Shown: positions 8,144 through 16,712, numbered from the stretch's first letter. The stretch: 38,304 nt of DNA from Clostridiales bacterium (GCA_020860715.1 JAJBTU010000003.1:9726-48029), one strand, 5' to 3'. Made by a program: numbers and translations. Notes: generated by a model from the letters alone, not told the origin.

Positions 8144-9352
8144 TCATCCCTGGCGCTTTACTTCTTTCCAGAAGCTCCTGCCGTCCAGACTCTCCGGAAT
8201 GCCGAACATCTCCAGGACGGTCGCGGCGATATCCGCAAAACTGCTCCTTGTGCCGATAGAAACACCCGGCCGCACTCTTTTTCCGTACAGAAGCATCGGC
8301 ACATATTCACGCGAGTGATCCGTGCCCGGAAATCCGGGGTCACAGCCATGGTCAGCCGTAATCAGCACAACATCATCGTCATTTAATTTTTCCATCATCT
8401 GCCCCAGCTGCCGGTCAAAGAGCGTTGCTGCCGCGGCGTAGCCGTCGATGTCGTTGCGGTGCCCGTAGAGCATATCAAAATCCACCAGATTTACAAAACA
8501 AAGCCCCGTAAAATCCTCATCCATCAGGGTGATCGTCTTGTTCATCCCGTCTTCATTATCTGAGATCGGTGTTGTATGCGCAATGCCCTGGCCCGCGAAA
8601 ATATCGTTGATCTTTCCAATCCCGTACGTATCAAAGCCGTGCTCCATCAGGCTCACAAGCATCGTACGCTTCGGCGGGATCAATGAAAAATCATGACGGT
8701 TCCTGGTCCTCGTAAAATCGGAAGCAGTATTTCCCACAAAGGGACGGGCGATCACGCGTCCTACGCCGTGCTTCCCCTGCAGGATCGCACGCGCCTTCCG
8801 GCAGTCCTCATACAGTTCCTCAAGAGGAACGACCTCCTCATGCGCCGCAATCTGGAACACACTGTCCGCTGAAGTGTACACGATCAGATCACCGGTCTTC
8901 CTGTGCTCCTCGCCGTAATCGCGGATCACATCCGTGCCGGAATACGGCTTGTTGCAAAGCACGCCTCTTCCGGTCTGCTCCCGGAACGGGGCAAGCACTT
9001 CCTCCGGAAACCCCTCCGGATATACCGGCATCGGCTCCGGCGAGATCATCCCCGCGATCTCCCAGTGCCCGATCGTTGTATCCTTCCCCATCGAACTCTC
9101 CCGCAGACGCCCGTAGGCGGCAATCGGAGATTCCATAGCAGCCGCGCAGCGCGCAGCGTTCTTTGCATCACGGCAGGTCACGCCGTCAATATTAAACATT
9201 CCGAACCGCTCCAGATTCGGCGTATCATAACGTTCTGATTTAACGATCGAAGCCAGCGTATTGGCTCCGACATCCCCGAACAGATCCGCGTCCGGCTCGT
9301 AACCGATACCGAAGCTGTCAAGGACGATAAGAAACACTCGTTTGATATCCAT
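8144..9352 (-). CDS. deoB: phosphopentomutase with a short repeat-derived insertion
   Basis: 402 aa from the ATG at 9352 (GAGGAAGGA upstream); the frame extends 25 codons further but those residues do not fit the family. The Mn-dependent alkaline-phosphatase-fold enzyme interconverts (deoxy)ribose-1-phosphate and -5-phosphate, linking the phosphorylases to central metabolism. Metal-binding and catalytic motifs are present: LIVLDSFGIG, GKDTTIGHWE (phospho-Thr92), ADHGCDPGFPGTDHSREYVP. Between GVTC and ESPIAAYGRL, where relatives have a few variable residues, lies RDAKNAARCAAA (61-72). This is encoded by the same 33-bp repeat core found in cdd. It is just upstream of the active-site Thr, yet all motifs are intact, so the enzyme is probably functional. 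Confidence 0.94.
   Translation of the reverse strand: MDIKRVFLIVLDSFGIGYEPDADLFGDVGANTLASIVKSERYDTPNLERFGMFNIDGVTCRDAKNAARCAAAMESPIAAYGRLRESSMGKDTTIGHWEIAGMISPEPMPVYPEGFPEEVLAPFREQTGRGVLCNKPYSGTDVIRDYGEEHRKTGDLIVYTSADSVFQIAAHEEVVPLEELYEDCRKARAILQGKHGVGRVIARPFVGNTASDFTRTRNRHDFSLIPPKRTMLVSLMEHGFDTYGIGKINDIFAGQGIAHTTPISDNEDGMNKTITLMDEDFTGLCFVNLVDFDMLYGHRNDIDGYAAAATLFDRQLGQMMEKLNDDDVVLITADHGCDPGFPGTDHSREYVPMLLYGKRVRPGVSIGTRSSFADIAATVLEMFGIPESLDGRSFWKEVKRQG
9137..9169. repeat. palindromic element core inside deoB (copy B)
   Basis: Second copy of the 33-bp core seen at 7778-7810 in cdd, in the same orientation and reading frame. Flanking DNA is unrelated between the two genes, so this is transposition or copying rather than gene duplication. 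Confidence 0.8.
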
Positions 9353-9446
9353 GCGACATCCTTCCTCTCTGAACCTGTATGTCTGCCTGACTGAAGCCTT
9401 CACAGGTATCCACCGCAGACCTCTCATTTATACTGCTGCCCTCGAT

Positions 9447-10154
9447 TCAGGCGATCTCCATCGCGACCTTCACCATGTCATTGAAGCTGGTCTGGCGCTC
9501 CTCGGAGGTCGTCTCTTCGCCGGTCACCATGCTGTCTGAGATCGTGCAGATCGCCAGGGCATTCTTTCCGGCGCGGGCCGCGTTCATATAGAGCGCTGCC
9601 GCCTCCATCTCGACCGCCAGTGCTCCCATTTTCTGCCACTTCTCTGTCGTCGGACGGTCGCTGTAAAAGACATCCGCCGAGACCAGATTGCCGACCCGAT
9701 AGTTCACGCCCATCGCCGCTGCCGCCTCGGCCGCGTTTTTCAGCAGTTCATAGGATGCGATCGGTGCGAATGTACCCGGCAGTTCAAACTGCGCCGCATA
9801 GTTGGAATCCGTGCAGGCGCCCATGCCCAGCACCAGATCGCGGATCTTCAGATCCGGCTGCAATGCGCCGGCCGTGCCGATACGGATAATGTTTTCTACA
9901 TTATAAAAATGAAACAGTTCATAAGAATAAATGCCGATCGACGGCATTCCCATGCCGCTCGCCATTACGGATACCTTTTTCCCCTGATACAGGCCGGTAT
10001 AACCATTCACGCCGCGAACGTTGTTTACCAGTACCGCGTCCTCCAGAAACGTCTCCGCTATGTGCTTCGCACGCAGCGGATCTCCCGGCATCAGCACTGT
10101 CCTTGCAAAATCTCCCGGTTCTGCCGCAATGTGCGGGGTAGGTGTCTGGCTCAT
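9447..10154 (-). CDS. deoD: purine-nucleoside phosphorylase (DeoD type)
   Basis: 235 aa from the ATG at 10154. AAGGAGG lies 8 bases before this ATG but only about 2 before the in-frame ATG at 10160, so the later start is preferred. The hexameric enzyme phosphorolyses purine (deoxy)nucleosides. Motifs: VLMPGDPLRAK (phosphate binding), NNVRGVNGYTGLYQGK, IRIGTAGALQ, VEMEAAALY (nucleoside-binding Glu) and TISDS with the catalytic Asp. It is the first gene of the deoD-deoB-cdd-pdp run (gaps of 94, 48 and 112 bases), which gives a complete route from nucleosides to pentose-5-phosphate. Confidence 0.95.
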   Translation of the reverse strand: MSQTPTPHIAAEPGDFARTVLMPGDPLRAKHIAETFLEDAVLVNNVRGVNGYTGLYQGKKVSVMASGMGMPSIGIYSYELFHFYNVENIIRIGTAGALQPDLKIRDLVLGMGACTDSNYAAQFELPGTFAPIASYELLKNAAEAAAAMGVNYRVGNLVSADVFYSDRPTTEKWQKMGALAVEMEAAALYMNAARAGKNALAICTISDSMVTGEETTSEERQTSFNDMVKVAMEIA

Positions 10155-10220
10155 AATCATTTCCTCCTTAATCCTTATATTAGTTGTTAGTATTTTTTAA
10201 CATATCATTTCCCACCACAG

Positions 10221-10248
10221 TTTATCACTATATGTGCATAACAGACAA
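10221..10248 (-). promoter_or_regulatory. possible promoter/operator of the nucleoside operon
   Basis: Minus strand TTGTCT (plus 10243-10248), 16-base spacer, GATAAA (10221-10226). Between them lies an imperfect dyad, CACATATAGTG, that could bind a DeoR-type repressor. The rest of the AT-rich gap 10161-10424 shows nothing else recognisable. Confidence 0.35.
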
Positions 10249-10424
10249 CAGTTTTTTTAATTTTGGCCAATTTTATGTCATTTTAACTATGTTTTTACTT
10301 TTTGTTCATATTTTATTCATATTTCATTGTTATCATGTTTTCAGATTCAAACAGGAAGCCGTGCAAAAAAGTGAACATGCTGCTTCCGATGGAAATTGAC
10401 AGACAGATAAATTTTTTCATAATA

Positions 10425-10451
10425 GCCCCCGGTGTGCCAGATGCCGGGGGC
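10425..10451 (-). terminator. hairpin terminator after the TPR gene
   Basis: Perfect 8-bp GC stem GCCCCCGG/CCGGGGGC (10425-10432 with 10444-10451), 24 bases past the stop at 10475. The following minus-strand sequence (TATTATG) is only partly T-rich, so termination may be leaky. Confidence 0.6.
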
Positions 10452-10474
10452 ACTCCTCATGTTACAGGGTTTTT

Positions 10475-11593
10475 TCAGCTTCGCGTCTGCAGGAATTCCC
10501 ACTCCTTCTGTCCCGCTTCATCGGTCGGATAATTCTGCACATAAATCTCCGCCTTTGCTGCCGCGGTCGCGTAATCCAGTTTTCTCTCATAGGCAACGAT
10601 CTCGTTAAAATAAAGTTCCTGCTTTCCGTCTGTCCCGTCAAGGGCAAGTCCCAGGCTGATATAGGAGAGCGCCGCATCATAATCACCCTTCTGAATCGCG
10701 CACATCGCAAGACCATTGTAGCATTCTGCGCTTTCTCCGAATTCTTCCTGAATCTGCTGGTAAATACTGAGCGCGTGTGCGTAATCCTCCTGCGCCAGAT
10801 ATACCTTGCCGATGAGATACATGGCCGGCTCATACTTCTCTTCCACCGGGCCGATCAGCATCTGCTGTGCCTCGTCATAATTTCCGAGATAAAAATAAAT
10901 CCGCCCCTGATTATAATAATATTCGGTGTCGCTGCCTTTCAGACTCTGTGCTGCCTGCAGATAAGTCACGCCGACCGCCGAGAGGTTCGCGTCATCATAA
11001 CTCTCGTAAATATTCAGATACAGATCGTAATTATCGGAATCCAGAGCCACCGCCGCGTCAAAATCCGACGCCGCCTCCTCTGTCTGTCCTTCGGTCAGAT
11101 AGCTGGCGCCTCTTAAAAAATAAGCGTCGGCGTTCCCGTCCTCGGAATCCTCCAGAATCTGTGTACAGGTATCAATGACATCCTCATAATTTTCCAGACG
11201 GTACTGCGCCGTGGCCAGATAAAGACGGATATCTTCTGTATTTGAGGGCATACGGCTGTCCGTGTTCGCAAGCGCTTCTGTAAACGCCTCCGCCGCGCTC
11301 TCATATTCCCCAAGTCCCATATAGGCAAGACCAAGCCCGCGATATGCCAGCATCTGCTGCTCCCCCGCGTCAATCGCTTCCTCAAAAAGCTCCTGCGCTT
11401 CGCTGTAACTGCCCTCTTCCAGAGCAGCCAGTCCCGCTACCGTATTCTCTCCTGTCGCGCCGCCCATCGCGCAGCCGCCGGCAAATGCTGCAAGCAGCAT
11501 CGCCGCGGCACATACGAATGCACGGATCACCGTATGTACGGAAATGCCCGCTTTCAAATCCTTCCGGCCAACCGATCCTGTTCTCCACTGCAT
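10475..11593 (-). CDS. tetratricopeptide-repeat lipoprotein
   Basis: 372 aa. The N-terminus (about residues 1-41) has a basic start, a hydrophobic stretch (VCAAAMLLAAFAGG) and a lipobox-like AGGC, so it is probably a lipoprotein held on the outer face of the membrane; the -3 residue is not the usual Leu. The rest is about nine TPR units (for example AYRGLGLAYMGLGEYESAAEAF, ADAYFLRGASYLTEGQTEEAASDF) forming a protein-binding solenoid. No enzymatic domain is visible. The ribosome site AAGGGG precedes the ATG at 11593. It is divergent from the L,D-transpeptidase gene, so a joint role at the cell surface is possible but unproven. The 240-base gap 11594-11833 carries the transpeptidase promoter and nothing else I can identify. 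Confidence 0.8.
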   Translation of the reverse strand: MQWRTGSVGRKDLKAGISVHTVIRAFVCAAAMLLAAFAGGCAMGGATGENTVAGLAALEEGSYSEAQELFEEAIDAGEQQMLAYRGLGLAYMGLGEYESAAEAFTEALANTDSRMPSNTEDIRLYLATAQYRLENYEDVIDTCTQILEDSEDGNADAYFLRGASYLTEGQTEEAASDFDAAVALDSDNYDLYLNIYESYDDANLSAVGVTYLQAAQSLKGSDTEYYYNQGRIYFYLGNYDEAQQMLIGPVEEKYEPAMYLIGKVYLAQEDYAHALSIYQQIQEEFGESAECYNGLAMCAIQKGDYDAALSYISLGLALDGTDGKQELYFNEIVAYERKLDYATAAAKAEIYVQNYPTDEAGQKEWEFLQTRS

Positions 11594-11772
11594 GCTGTTT
11601 TCCCCTTATCTTTATATGATCCTGCGTTGTCGTGAACCACCCGTCATCCTAAGCCAATGGGACTGCGGTCGTCCTGTTCCCATGCAGAACGCAGACGGAC
11701 TTCCTTTTTCCCGTTGTTTCAAACCGACATTTCCATATTAGCACAGCCGCAAAAATTAGTAAAGTTTAAAGG

Positions 11773-11800
11773 TTGCAAAGTACCTGTTTTCTGCTATAAT
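11773..11800 (+). promoter_or_regulatory. promoter of the L,D-transpeptidase gene
   Basis: TTGCAA (11773-11778), 16-base spacer, TATAAT (11795-11800). The start would be near 11807, giving a leader of about 27 bases with CGGAGG before the ATG at 11834. Confidence 0.7.
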
Positions 11801-11833
11801 CCTTTCATAACAGCAGATATTCGGAGGTTTTCC

Positions 11834-13209
11834 ATGATTTTTTTCTTAAAAAAAAACTGCAGATTTGCCTGACCAGCTTTCTTTTCTGTCTCCTCTTTCC
11901 TGTCTGTGCAGGCGCAGCTTCCTTATCATCCGGACTGTATGAGATCACGAATATCACCAGCGATGAATTTGTGCTGGATGCCACGGCCTGTACGGTATCA
12001 GATACGGAAGAGGAACATTCCCTTCAGCTCTATGACCGGCTCGAAGTGAATCAGCAGAAGTTTTATCTGGAAGAACTGTCCGGTTCTGCATGGCGTCTCA
12101 GTGTATTGTCCTCCGGGGAGGCAGTTACCTGTTCCTTTGAACAAAGCACGGACGGCACAGATTCCGCGGATAATGCCGGAAATGCCGTAACCGGCAGCGT
12201 TCAGCTGTCCGAACTGATTCCGGATTCCTCTGCCTCCACCCGCGGGATACAGGCTTTTACTCTGACAGATGCCGGGGACGGCTGCTTCTATATTCAGGCG
12301 TCAGACGGTTCTTACCTGACTGTAAATTCCACTTTCGCGCACCGGGGAAGCAGCCTCGTCCTGAAGGGATTTACCGGGAGGGCCAATCAGAAGTGGCGGT
12401 TTGCAAAGACCTGGGTGAGCGATACGGACAACGCGGACACGGATCTTTCAAATCCTTACGCAAAGGGCAGCATCTATGAGGATTTCGTGCTTGCCATCCG
12501 GACGGATAAAGTGACAAGTGAACTGACCGCCGAAACAGCCGCCGCCTGGGTGTCCGTTTCTGATGATCACGAACTGGTTTATGACGAAGACGCATTAAAC
12601 GATTGGGTGCTGGAGCTCGCGGAACAATACAACACGCTGGAAAACGGACGGGAATTTACAACAAGTTCCGGAGAGACCATCACAATCACCGAGGGCACGT
12701 ATGGCTGGAGCATGGATGCGGACGCCACGGCAGAGCGGATTCTGGACCTGCTCAAAAAAGGCGGCAGCGGCAGGGTTCTGACGGAAGCGGTCTGGACGCA
12801 GACCGGAGAGGCCTTTACTGCCGGCGGTGATATCGGCGACAGTTACATTGAAGTCGACCTCACCAATCAGAAGGTATGGTTTTACAGGGACGGAGAACTT
12901 CTGGGCGAATCCGACTGTGTCAGCGGCGATTATTACGACGATGACTGCCGGACTCCGGAAGGCATTTATACGATTTATTACATGAAATCTCCCGCCACTT
13001 TACGAGGCGCGGATTATGTGTCCGAAGTGGATTATTTTATGGCTTATTACGGCAACTACGGCCTGCACGACGCTTCCTGGAGATCGGAGTTCGGCGGTGA
13101 TATTTACCTGACCGACGGCTCCCACGGCTGTGTCAATCTGCCGGATGAGATGGCACAGCTGCTTTATGAAAACGTTTATTACGGGTATGTAGTCGTCACG
13201 TATTATTGA
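11834..13209 (+). CDS. secreted L,D-transpeptidase (YkuD) with ricin-like and PG-binding domains; start out of frame
   Basis: The only well-placed start is the ATG at 11834 (CGGAGG six bases upstream). In that frame the ORF stops after 12 codons. Right after a run of 7 T and 9 A the other frame carries a good signal peptide (KKKLQICLTSFLFCLLFPVCAGAAS) that runs on to 13209. One extra A or T would join the two as MIFFLKKKLQICL. The long frame has no ATG, GTG or TTG of its own upstream. Mature domains: a ricin-B-like beta-trefoil segment (FYIQASDGSYLTVNS... NQKWRFAKTW), a PG_binding_4-like segment (ALNDWVLELAEQYNT) and a C-terminal YkuD domain with HDASW and the catalytic SHGCVNLP. It would make 3-3 peptidoglycan cross-links or attach proteins to the wall. 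Either expression depends on slippage, or the homopolymer is a sequencing error or phase-OFF state. Confidence 0.8.
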
Positions 13210-13249
13210 CGGCAATGGAACCTAACTACTTCATAAGGAGTCGATTTTC

Positions 13250-14104
13250 ATGTTTACAAACTGGTTTAACAGCCTGCAGGACTACATCAGCAGTTCGGTA
13301 CCGCTTGTTGTGGCCTTTTTGCTGAAGGTACTGCTGTGCATTGTTGTTTATCTGGTCGGCAGAAAAGTGATCGCCTGGGCGGTAAACGCGTTCCGCCGCA
13401 TGCTCACACGCACGAAAATGCAGGCCGGAGCGGTGACGTTCTCCTGCTCCATGTGCAAAATCCTGCTGTACTGTTTTCTGATCCTCTGGATCGGCATGCA
13501 GTTCGGCGTGACCGAAGCCTCCGTTGCGGCGCTGGTGGCATCCGCCGGTGTTGCGATCGGTCTGGCGTTTCAGGGCGGCCTCTCCAATCTGGCAGGCGGG
13601 TTTATGATCCTCGTCTTTCAGCCGTTCCATGTCGGCGATTATATCATCACGCAGGGGATGGAAGGCACCGTGCAGAAAATTGAAATCATGTACACCACGC
13701 TTCTGACGACCGACACCCGGCGCGTCATCGTCCCCAACGGCACGCTCGCTGACAATGTCATGGTCAATGTCACCGCCGCCAACCGGCGCAAGCTGGAGGT
13801 CAAGGCTTCCATTTCCTACGAGGACAGTCTGGAGACGGCCAAAAAAGTGCTGGAAGGGCTGATTGAGGAGAATCCGGACGTCCTGCACGAAGAAGAGCAC
13901 CTCGTCTTTGTCTCGGAGCTGGGAGACAGCGGCGTTGTGCTGGGACTGCGCTGCTGGGTACCCACGGACAGGTATTATCCGGTGCTCTGGTGGATGAACG
14001 AACGCATCAAGATCGAATTTGACGCGGCAGGACTGCACATTCCTTATCCGCAGATGGATGTGCATGTCACATCTGCGGCAGACCGTTCGCCTCTGCCGCG
14101 TTGA
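13250..14104 (+). CDS. mscS: MscS-family small-conductance mechanosensitive channel
   Basis: 284 aa, close to E. coli MscS. Three membrane segments lie at about residues 18-40, 60-82 and 86-110. The pore-lining TM3 is glycine/alanine-rich (ASAGVAIGLAFQGGLSNLAGGFMILVFQPFHVGDYI), followed by the beta domain (VQKIEIMYTTLLTTDTRRVIVPNG) and the C-terminal alpha/beta domain. It opens under membrane tension to release solutes during hypo-osmotic shock. The ATG at 13250 has AAGGAGT upstream and lies 40 bases after the transpeptidase stop, so the two may be co-transcribed as envelope-stress genes. A terminator-like hairpin follows. Confidence 0.93.
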   Translation: MFTNWFNSLQDYISSSVPLVVAFLLKVLLCIVVYLVGRKVIAWAVNAFRRMLTRTKMQAGAVTFSCSMCKILLYCFLILWIGMQFGVTEASVAALVASAGVAIGLAFQGGLSNLAGGFMILVFQPFHVGDYIITQGMEGTVQKIEIMYTTLLTTDTRRVIVPNGTLADNVMVNVTAANRRKLEVKASISYEDSLETAKKVLEGLIEENPDVLHEEEHLVFVSELGDSGVVLGLRCWVPTDRYYPVLWWMNERIKIEFDAAGLHIPYPQMDVHVTSAADRSPLPR

Positions 14105-14121
14105 TTTTTACTCAAGTATCT

Positions 14122-14187
14122 GGAAAAGCCTCATCGCAGCGCTAAGCAAAGCGGCAGCGGAGACGAGATTGTAAATCGGCTTTTTCT
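14122..14187 (+). terminator. large imperfect hairpin terminator after mscS
   Basis: Outer arms AAAAGCC/GGCTTTTT enclose further pairings (CTCATC/GACGAG, CGCT/AGCG), then TTTTTCTCG. The inner GC-rich part resembles the dispersed palindromic elements of this window but shares no clear core with them. Confidence 0.6.
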
Positions 14188-14242
14188 CGTAACAGGAAAG
14201 GTACTGAACAGTTAAGAACGGTTCAGAAAGGAGTTCTCAAAT

Positions 14243-14794
14243 ATGGAAAACCAGACACCCCAGCGCAAAGAGACCGGCCTCGTCCACATCTACTGCGGCG
14301 ACGGCAAAGGAAAAACGACGACCGGCATGGGATTGTGCGCCCGTGCGGCCGGGTATGGCCTGCATGTCCTGATTTATCAGTTTATGAAAGACAATTCCAC
14401 CAGCGAGCGGAATGTCCTGAAGCTGTCGGAAAATATCACCATCGTGGAGGGGCTTGCGCAGGAAAAATTCAGTTTTCAGATGACTCCTGCGGAAAAAGCG
14501 GAGCGCAAATCGTATTATGAGAATCAGCTGCGCGCCGTCACGCAAAAGGCCGTTGACGAAGACTACGACGTACTTTTTCTTGACGAAATCATCTATACCA
14601 TCCGCGCCGGGCTGCTCGATGAAAATCTGCTCCTTGCTTTTCTGAAAAAAAAGCCCGCGCAGCTCGAAGTCATCCTGACCGGCCAGGAGCCGGACGAGGC
14701 GCTGATCGAGTGTGCGGACTATGTCTCGGAAATCCGAAAAATAAAGCATCCGTTTGACAGGGGACTGCGGGCGCGGAAGGGTATCGAGAGCTGA
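14243..14794 (+). CDS. cobO: cob(I)alamin adenosyltransferase, CobO/BtuR type
   Basis: 183 aa. It transfers the adenosyl group of ATP to cob(I)alamin or cobinamide, making the coenzyme B12 form. The P-loop GDGKGKTTTG (residues 19-28), the FLDEI motif after YDVLF and the C-terminal HPFDRGLRARKGIE signature are diagnostic. The ATG at 14243 has AAAGGAG upstream. No other B12 genes are in the window, so it probably serves salvage. It is convergent with the gene ending at 14870, and no strong terminator was seen in the 75-base gap. Confidence 0.92.
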   Translation: MENQTPQRKETGLVHIYCGDGKGKTTTGMGLCARAAGYGLHVLIYQFMKDNSTSERNVLKLSENITIVEGLAQEKFSFQMTPAEKAERKSYYENQLRAVTQKAVDEDYDVLFLDEIIYTIRAGLLDENLLLAFLKKKPAQLEVILTGQEPDEALIECADYVSEIRKIKHPFDRGLRARKGIES

Positions 14795-14869
14795 AATACG
14801 TCCGTTGCCAACAGCAGCACCATGATGCGGACTCTGCTGACATCCTGTCCCAGGCAAGCCAGTCTGTCC

Positions 14870-16393
14870 TTACAATCCATTTACAATATTCGCGGGCCGC
14901 TCTCCGCGGCTCACCTGCTCAAACGCAAGCCAGATGCTGCGGTGCCCCTTTCGGAATACGCCTGTCGTCACGCCGCCGATGTGCGGGGAAAACAAAAGGC
15001 GCCTCTCCGCTTCCGCGGACAGCCCAAGCAGCGGATGGTCGGCAGCGACAGGCTCCGGCGCCACCGTATCCAGTCCTGCCCCGGCAATCCAGCCTTCGTT
15101 AAGCGCCCGTCCCAGTGCTTCATTATCCACCATCTCTCCGCGCGCCGTGTTGATGAGCAGCGCGTTCGGGCGCATCGCCCGCAGAAAAGTCTCATCGACC
15201 ATCCCGACTGTGTCCGGCGTCACCGGGACATGGATGCTGATGATGTCGCAGGCGGAAAGCATCTCCTTCCGCTCCATCCAGCTCACATGATACTTCTGTT
15301 CCTCCTCCGCTGATTTTCGATGGGCGGCATTGTAAAACACCTCACAGCCAAACGGCTCCAGTCTTTTTGCCACGGCTTTCGCAATATCCCCAAAGCCGAT
15401 CAGACCAACGCGGCACTCGCCAAGTTCTGTGATCCCGTTCACCATCATCAATTCTTTGCGCCGAATCTGTTCCCCGGCTCGGACCGCCTGATCGCCCGCC
15501 GTCACGCTCCGCAGCAGGCCCAGCATCAGCAGGATGGTCTGCTCCGCCACCGCATCCGCGTTTACGCCCCGGTTGTTGCAGACATAAATCCCCCTTTTGG
15601 CCGCCGCAGCGCAGTCAATCCCGTTATACCCCACACCTTCTGAGTGGATGATTTTTAAATCAGGCAGCAGCGCGAGCAGGCTCTCCGGCACTTTCGCGAT
15701 CGCGTCCGCCGCCAGAAACTGCGCATCCCGCGCCTCCATAAGCCGCTGCTGCGCGGCATTCATTGAAGGTTCCTGTCCGTGCAGCCCCGAAAGCGCCTGC
15801 CCGACTTCCTCCATCGTCAGATATATCTTTTCCACTGAGTCCGCAAACTCCGTATTCGGATAAAATTTTTCAAAGCGCTCCCGGTTCCCGATCAAAATCG
15901 CTTTGCGGACGGCAATCCGCTCATAAGCCAGCCTTGGGGATCCATCCTCCACATAGATCGTCCCACAGTACGTAAAACCATTTTTTTCAATCACATGCTG
16001 CATGATGAGATTATCCTTGTGTGTGTCAATACGGATATGTCCATATTTGCAAAAAGCCCAGTCCAGAACAGCCGACCCCAGCCCTTTCACAGTACCGTCC
16101 CCGGCAACGCGGTGAACCGCTGCGTACGGCCCGTCACTGATCCAGCTGCCGCCCTCGATATTCTGATAAGTCGGCTCCTCCCCCTCAATCAGGGCAAACG
16201 TGCCGACTATCCTGCCGGATTCCTCCAGCACGTAGCTGAAGCCCTGTGCGAGATCTGTCCGGATCAGTTCCTCCTGAGGGTAAGAATCGCCCCACTGAGT
16301 TGGGTTCCCATGCTCTTTTTGATAGTTCCGCGCAATCTCATAGATTTCCATGATTCGCGGCAGATCGCTGCTGTTTGCCTGACGAATTTCCAT
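14870..16393 (-). CDS. GNAT acetyltransferase fused to D-isomer 2-hydroxyacid dehydrogenase
   Basis: 507 aa from the ATG at 16393, which has GGAG seven bases upstream. The frame remains open to 16558, but those 55 codons are translated repeat DNA and do not fit the family. Residues 1-160 are a GNAT domain (acetyl-CoA loop VKGLGSAVLDW at about 102-112; ends EDGSPRLAYERI). Residues 163-507 are a D-2-hydroxyacid dehydrogenase: NAD fold VGLIGFGDIAKAVAKRL (329-345), catalytic Arg418 in NTARGEMVD, Glu447 in APEPV and His471 in SPHIGG. Both halves look complete and intact. Such halves are usually separate proteins; joining them suggests either one pathway or a fused operon. The substrates are unknown. 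The mRNA leader is about 310 bases of tandem palindromic repeats from the promoter at 16713-16741. Confidence 0.88.
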   Translation of the reverse strand: MEIRQANSSDLPRIMEIYEIARNYQKEHGNPTQWGDSYPQEELIRTDLAQGFSYVLEESGRIVGTFALIEGEEPTYQNIEGGSWISDGPYAAVHRVAGDGTVKGLGSAVLDWAFCKYGHIRIDTHKDNLIMQHVIEKNGFTYCGTIYVEDGSPRLAYERIAVRKAILIGNRERFEKFYPNTEFADSVEKIYLTMEEVGQALSGLHGQEPSMNAAQQRLMEARDAQFLAADAIAKVPESLLALLPDLKIIHSEGVGYNGIDCAAAAKRGIYVCNNRGVNADAVAEQTILLMLGLLRSVTAGDQAVRAGEQIRRKELMMVNGITELGECRVGLIGFGDIAKAVAKRLEPFGCEVFYNAAHRKSAEEEQKYHVSWMERKEMLSACDIISIHVPVTPDTVGMVDETFLRAMRPNALLINTARGEMVDNEALGRALNEGWIAGAGLDTVAPEPVAADHPLLGLSAEAERRLLFSPHIGGVTTGVFRKGHRSIWLAFEQVSRGERPANIVNGL

Positions 16394-16420
16394 AGCTTTC
16401 TCCAATCTGTTCTCCGATAA

Positions 16421-16712
16421 GTACGCAAGCGTCCTTCTACGCTTCGCTTCGGTCGGCGCTAAACGGACATCCACTGGATGTCCAGCGCCCTTCCGATAGG
16501 TCACACTATCGGAACTTCGTTCCTCCGTGTGACAAGTTCCAGACCTTCGGTCTGTCACTGACCTATCGGTTCCGAGTACGCAAGCGTCCTCTCCTTCCGA
16601 TAGGTCACACTATCGGAACTTCGTTCCTCCGTGTGACAAGTTCCAGACCTTCGGTCTGTCACTGACCTATCGGTTCCGAGTACGCAAGCGTCCTCTCCTT
16701 CCGATAGGTCAC
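16421..16712. repeat. tandem palindromic repeats, 104-bp period, plus a hairpin element
   Basis: Two identical 104-bp units (16491-16594 and 16595-16698) are followed by a 14-base partial third unit at 16699-16712. Each unit folds as a multi-arm structure: an outer perfect 11-bp stem CCGATAGGTCA/TGACCTATCGG (16493-16503 with 16559-16569 in unit 1) around hairpins GGAAC-TTC-GTTCC and CAGACC-TTC-GGTCTG. Just before unit 1 (16456-16490) is a nested hairpin, arms GGCGCT/AGCGCC around GGACATC/GATGTCC; the same hairpin recurs at 26268-26300. The sequence GTACGCAAGCGTCC occurs three times as a linker. It lies between a minus-strand promoter and the GNAT fusion start, so it is transcribed as the 5' leader. 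Confidence 0.9.

Noticed and set aside
16394-16558. 55-codon N-terminal extension of the GNAT fusion
   Set aside because: It is translated repeat DNA; the ATG at 16393 has a good ribosome site and starts the GNAT domain exactly. The extension shows only that the repeats are open in this frame.
16491-16594. tRNA-like gene, because the unit folds with several arms
   Set aside because: No CCA end, no T-loop GTTCRANYC pattern, arms of wrong length, and the unit is tandemly duplicated within a leader.
16491-16712. CRISPR array
   Set aside because: The 104-bp units are directly adjacent with no unique spacers, too long for CRISPR repeats, and no cas genes are near.
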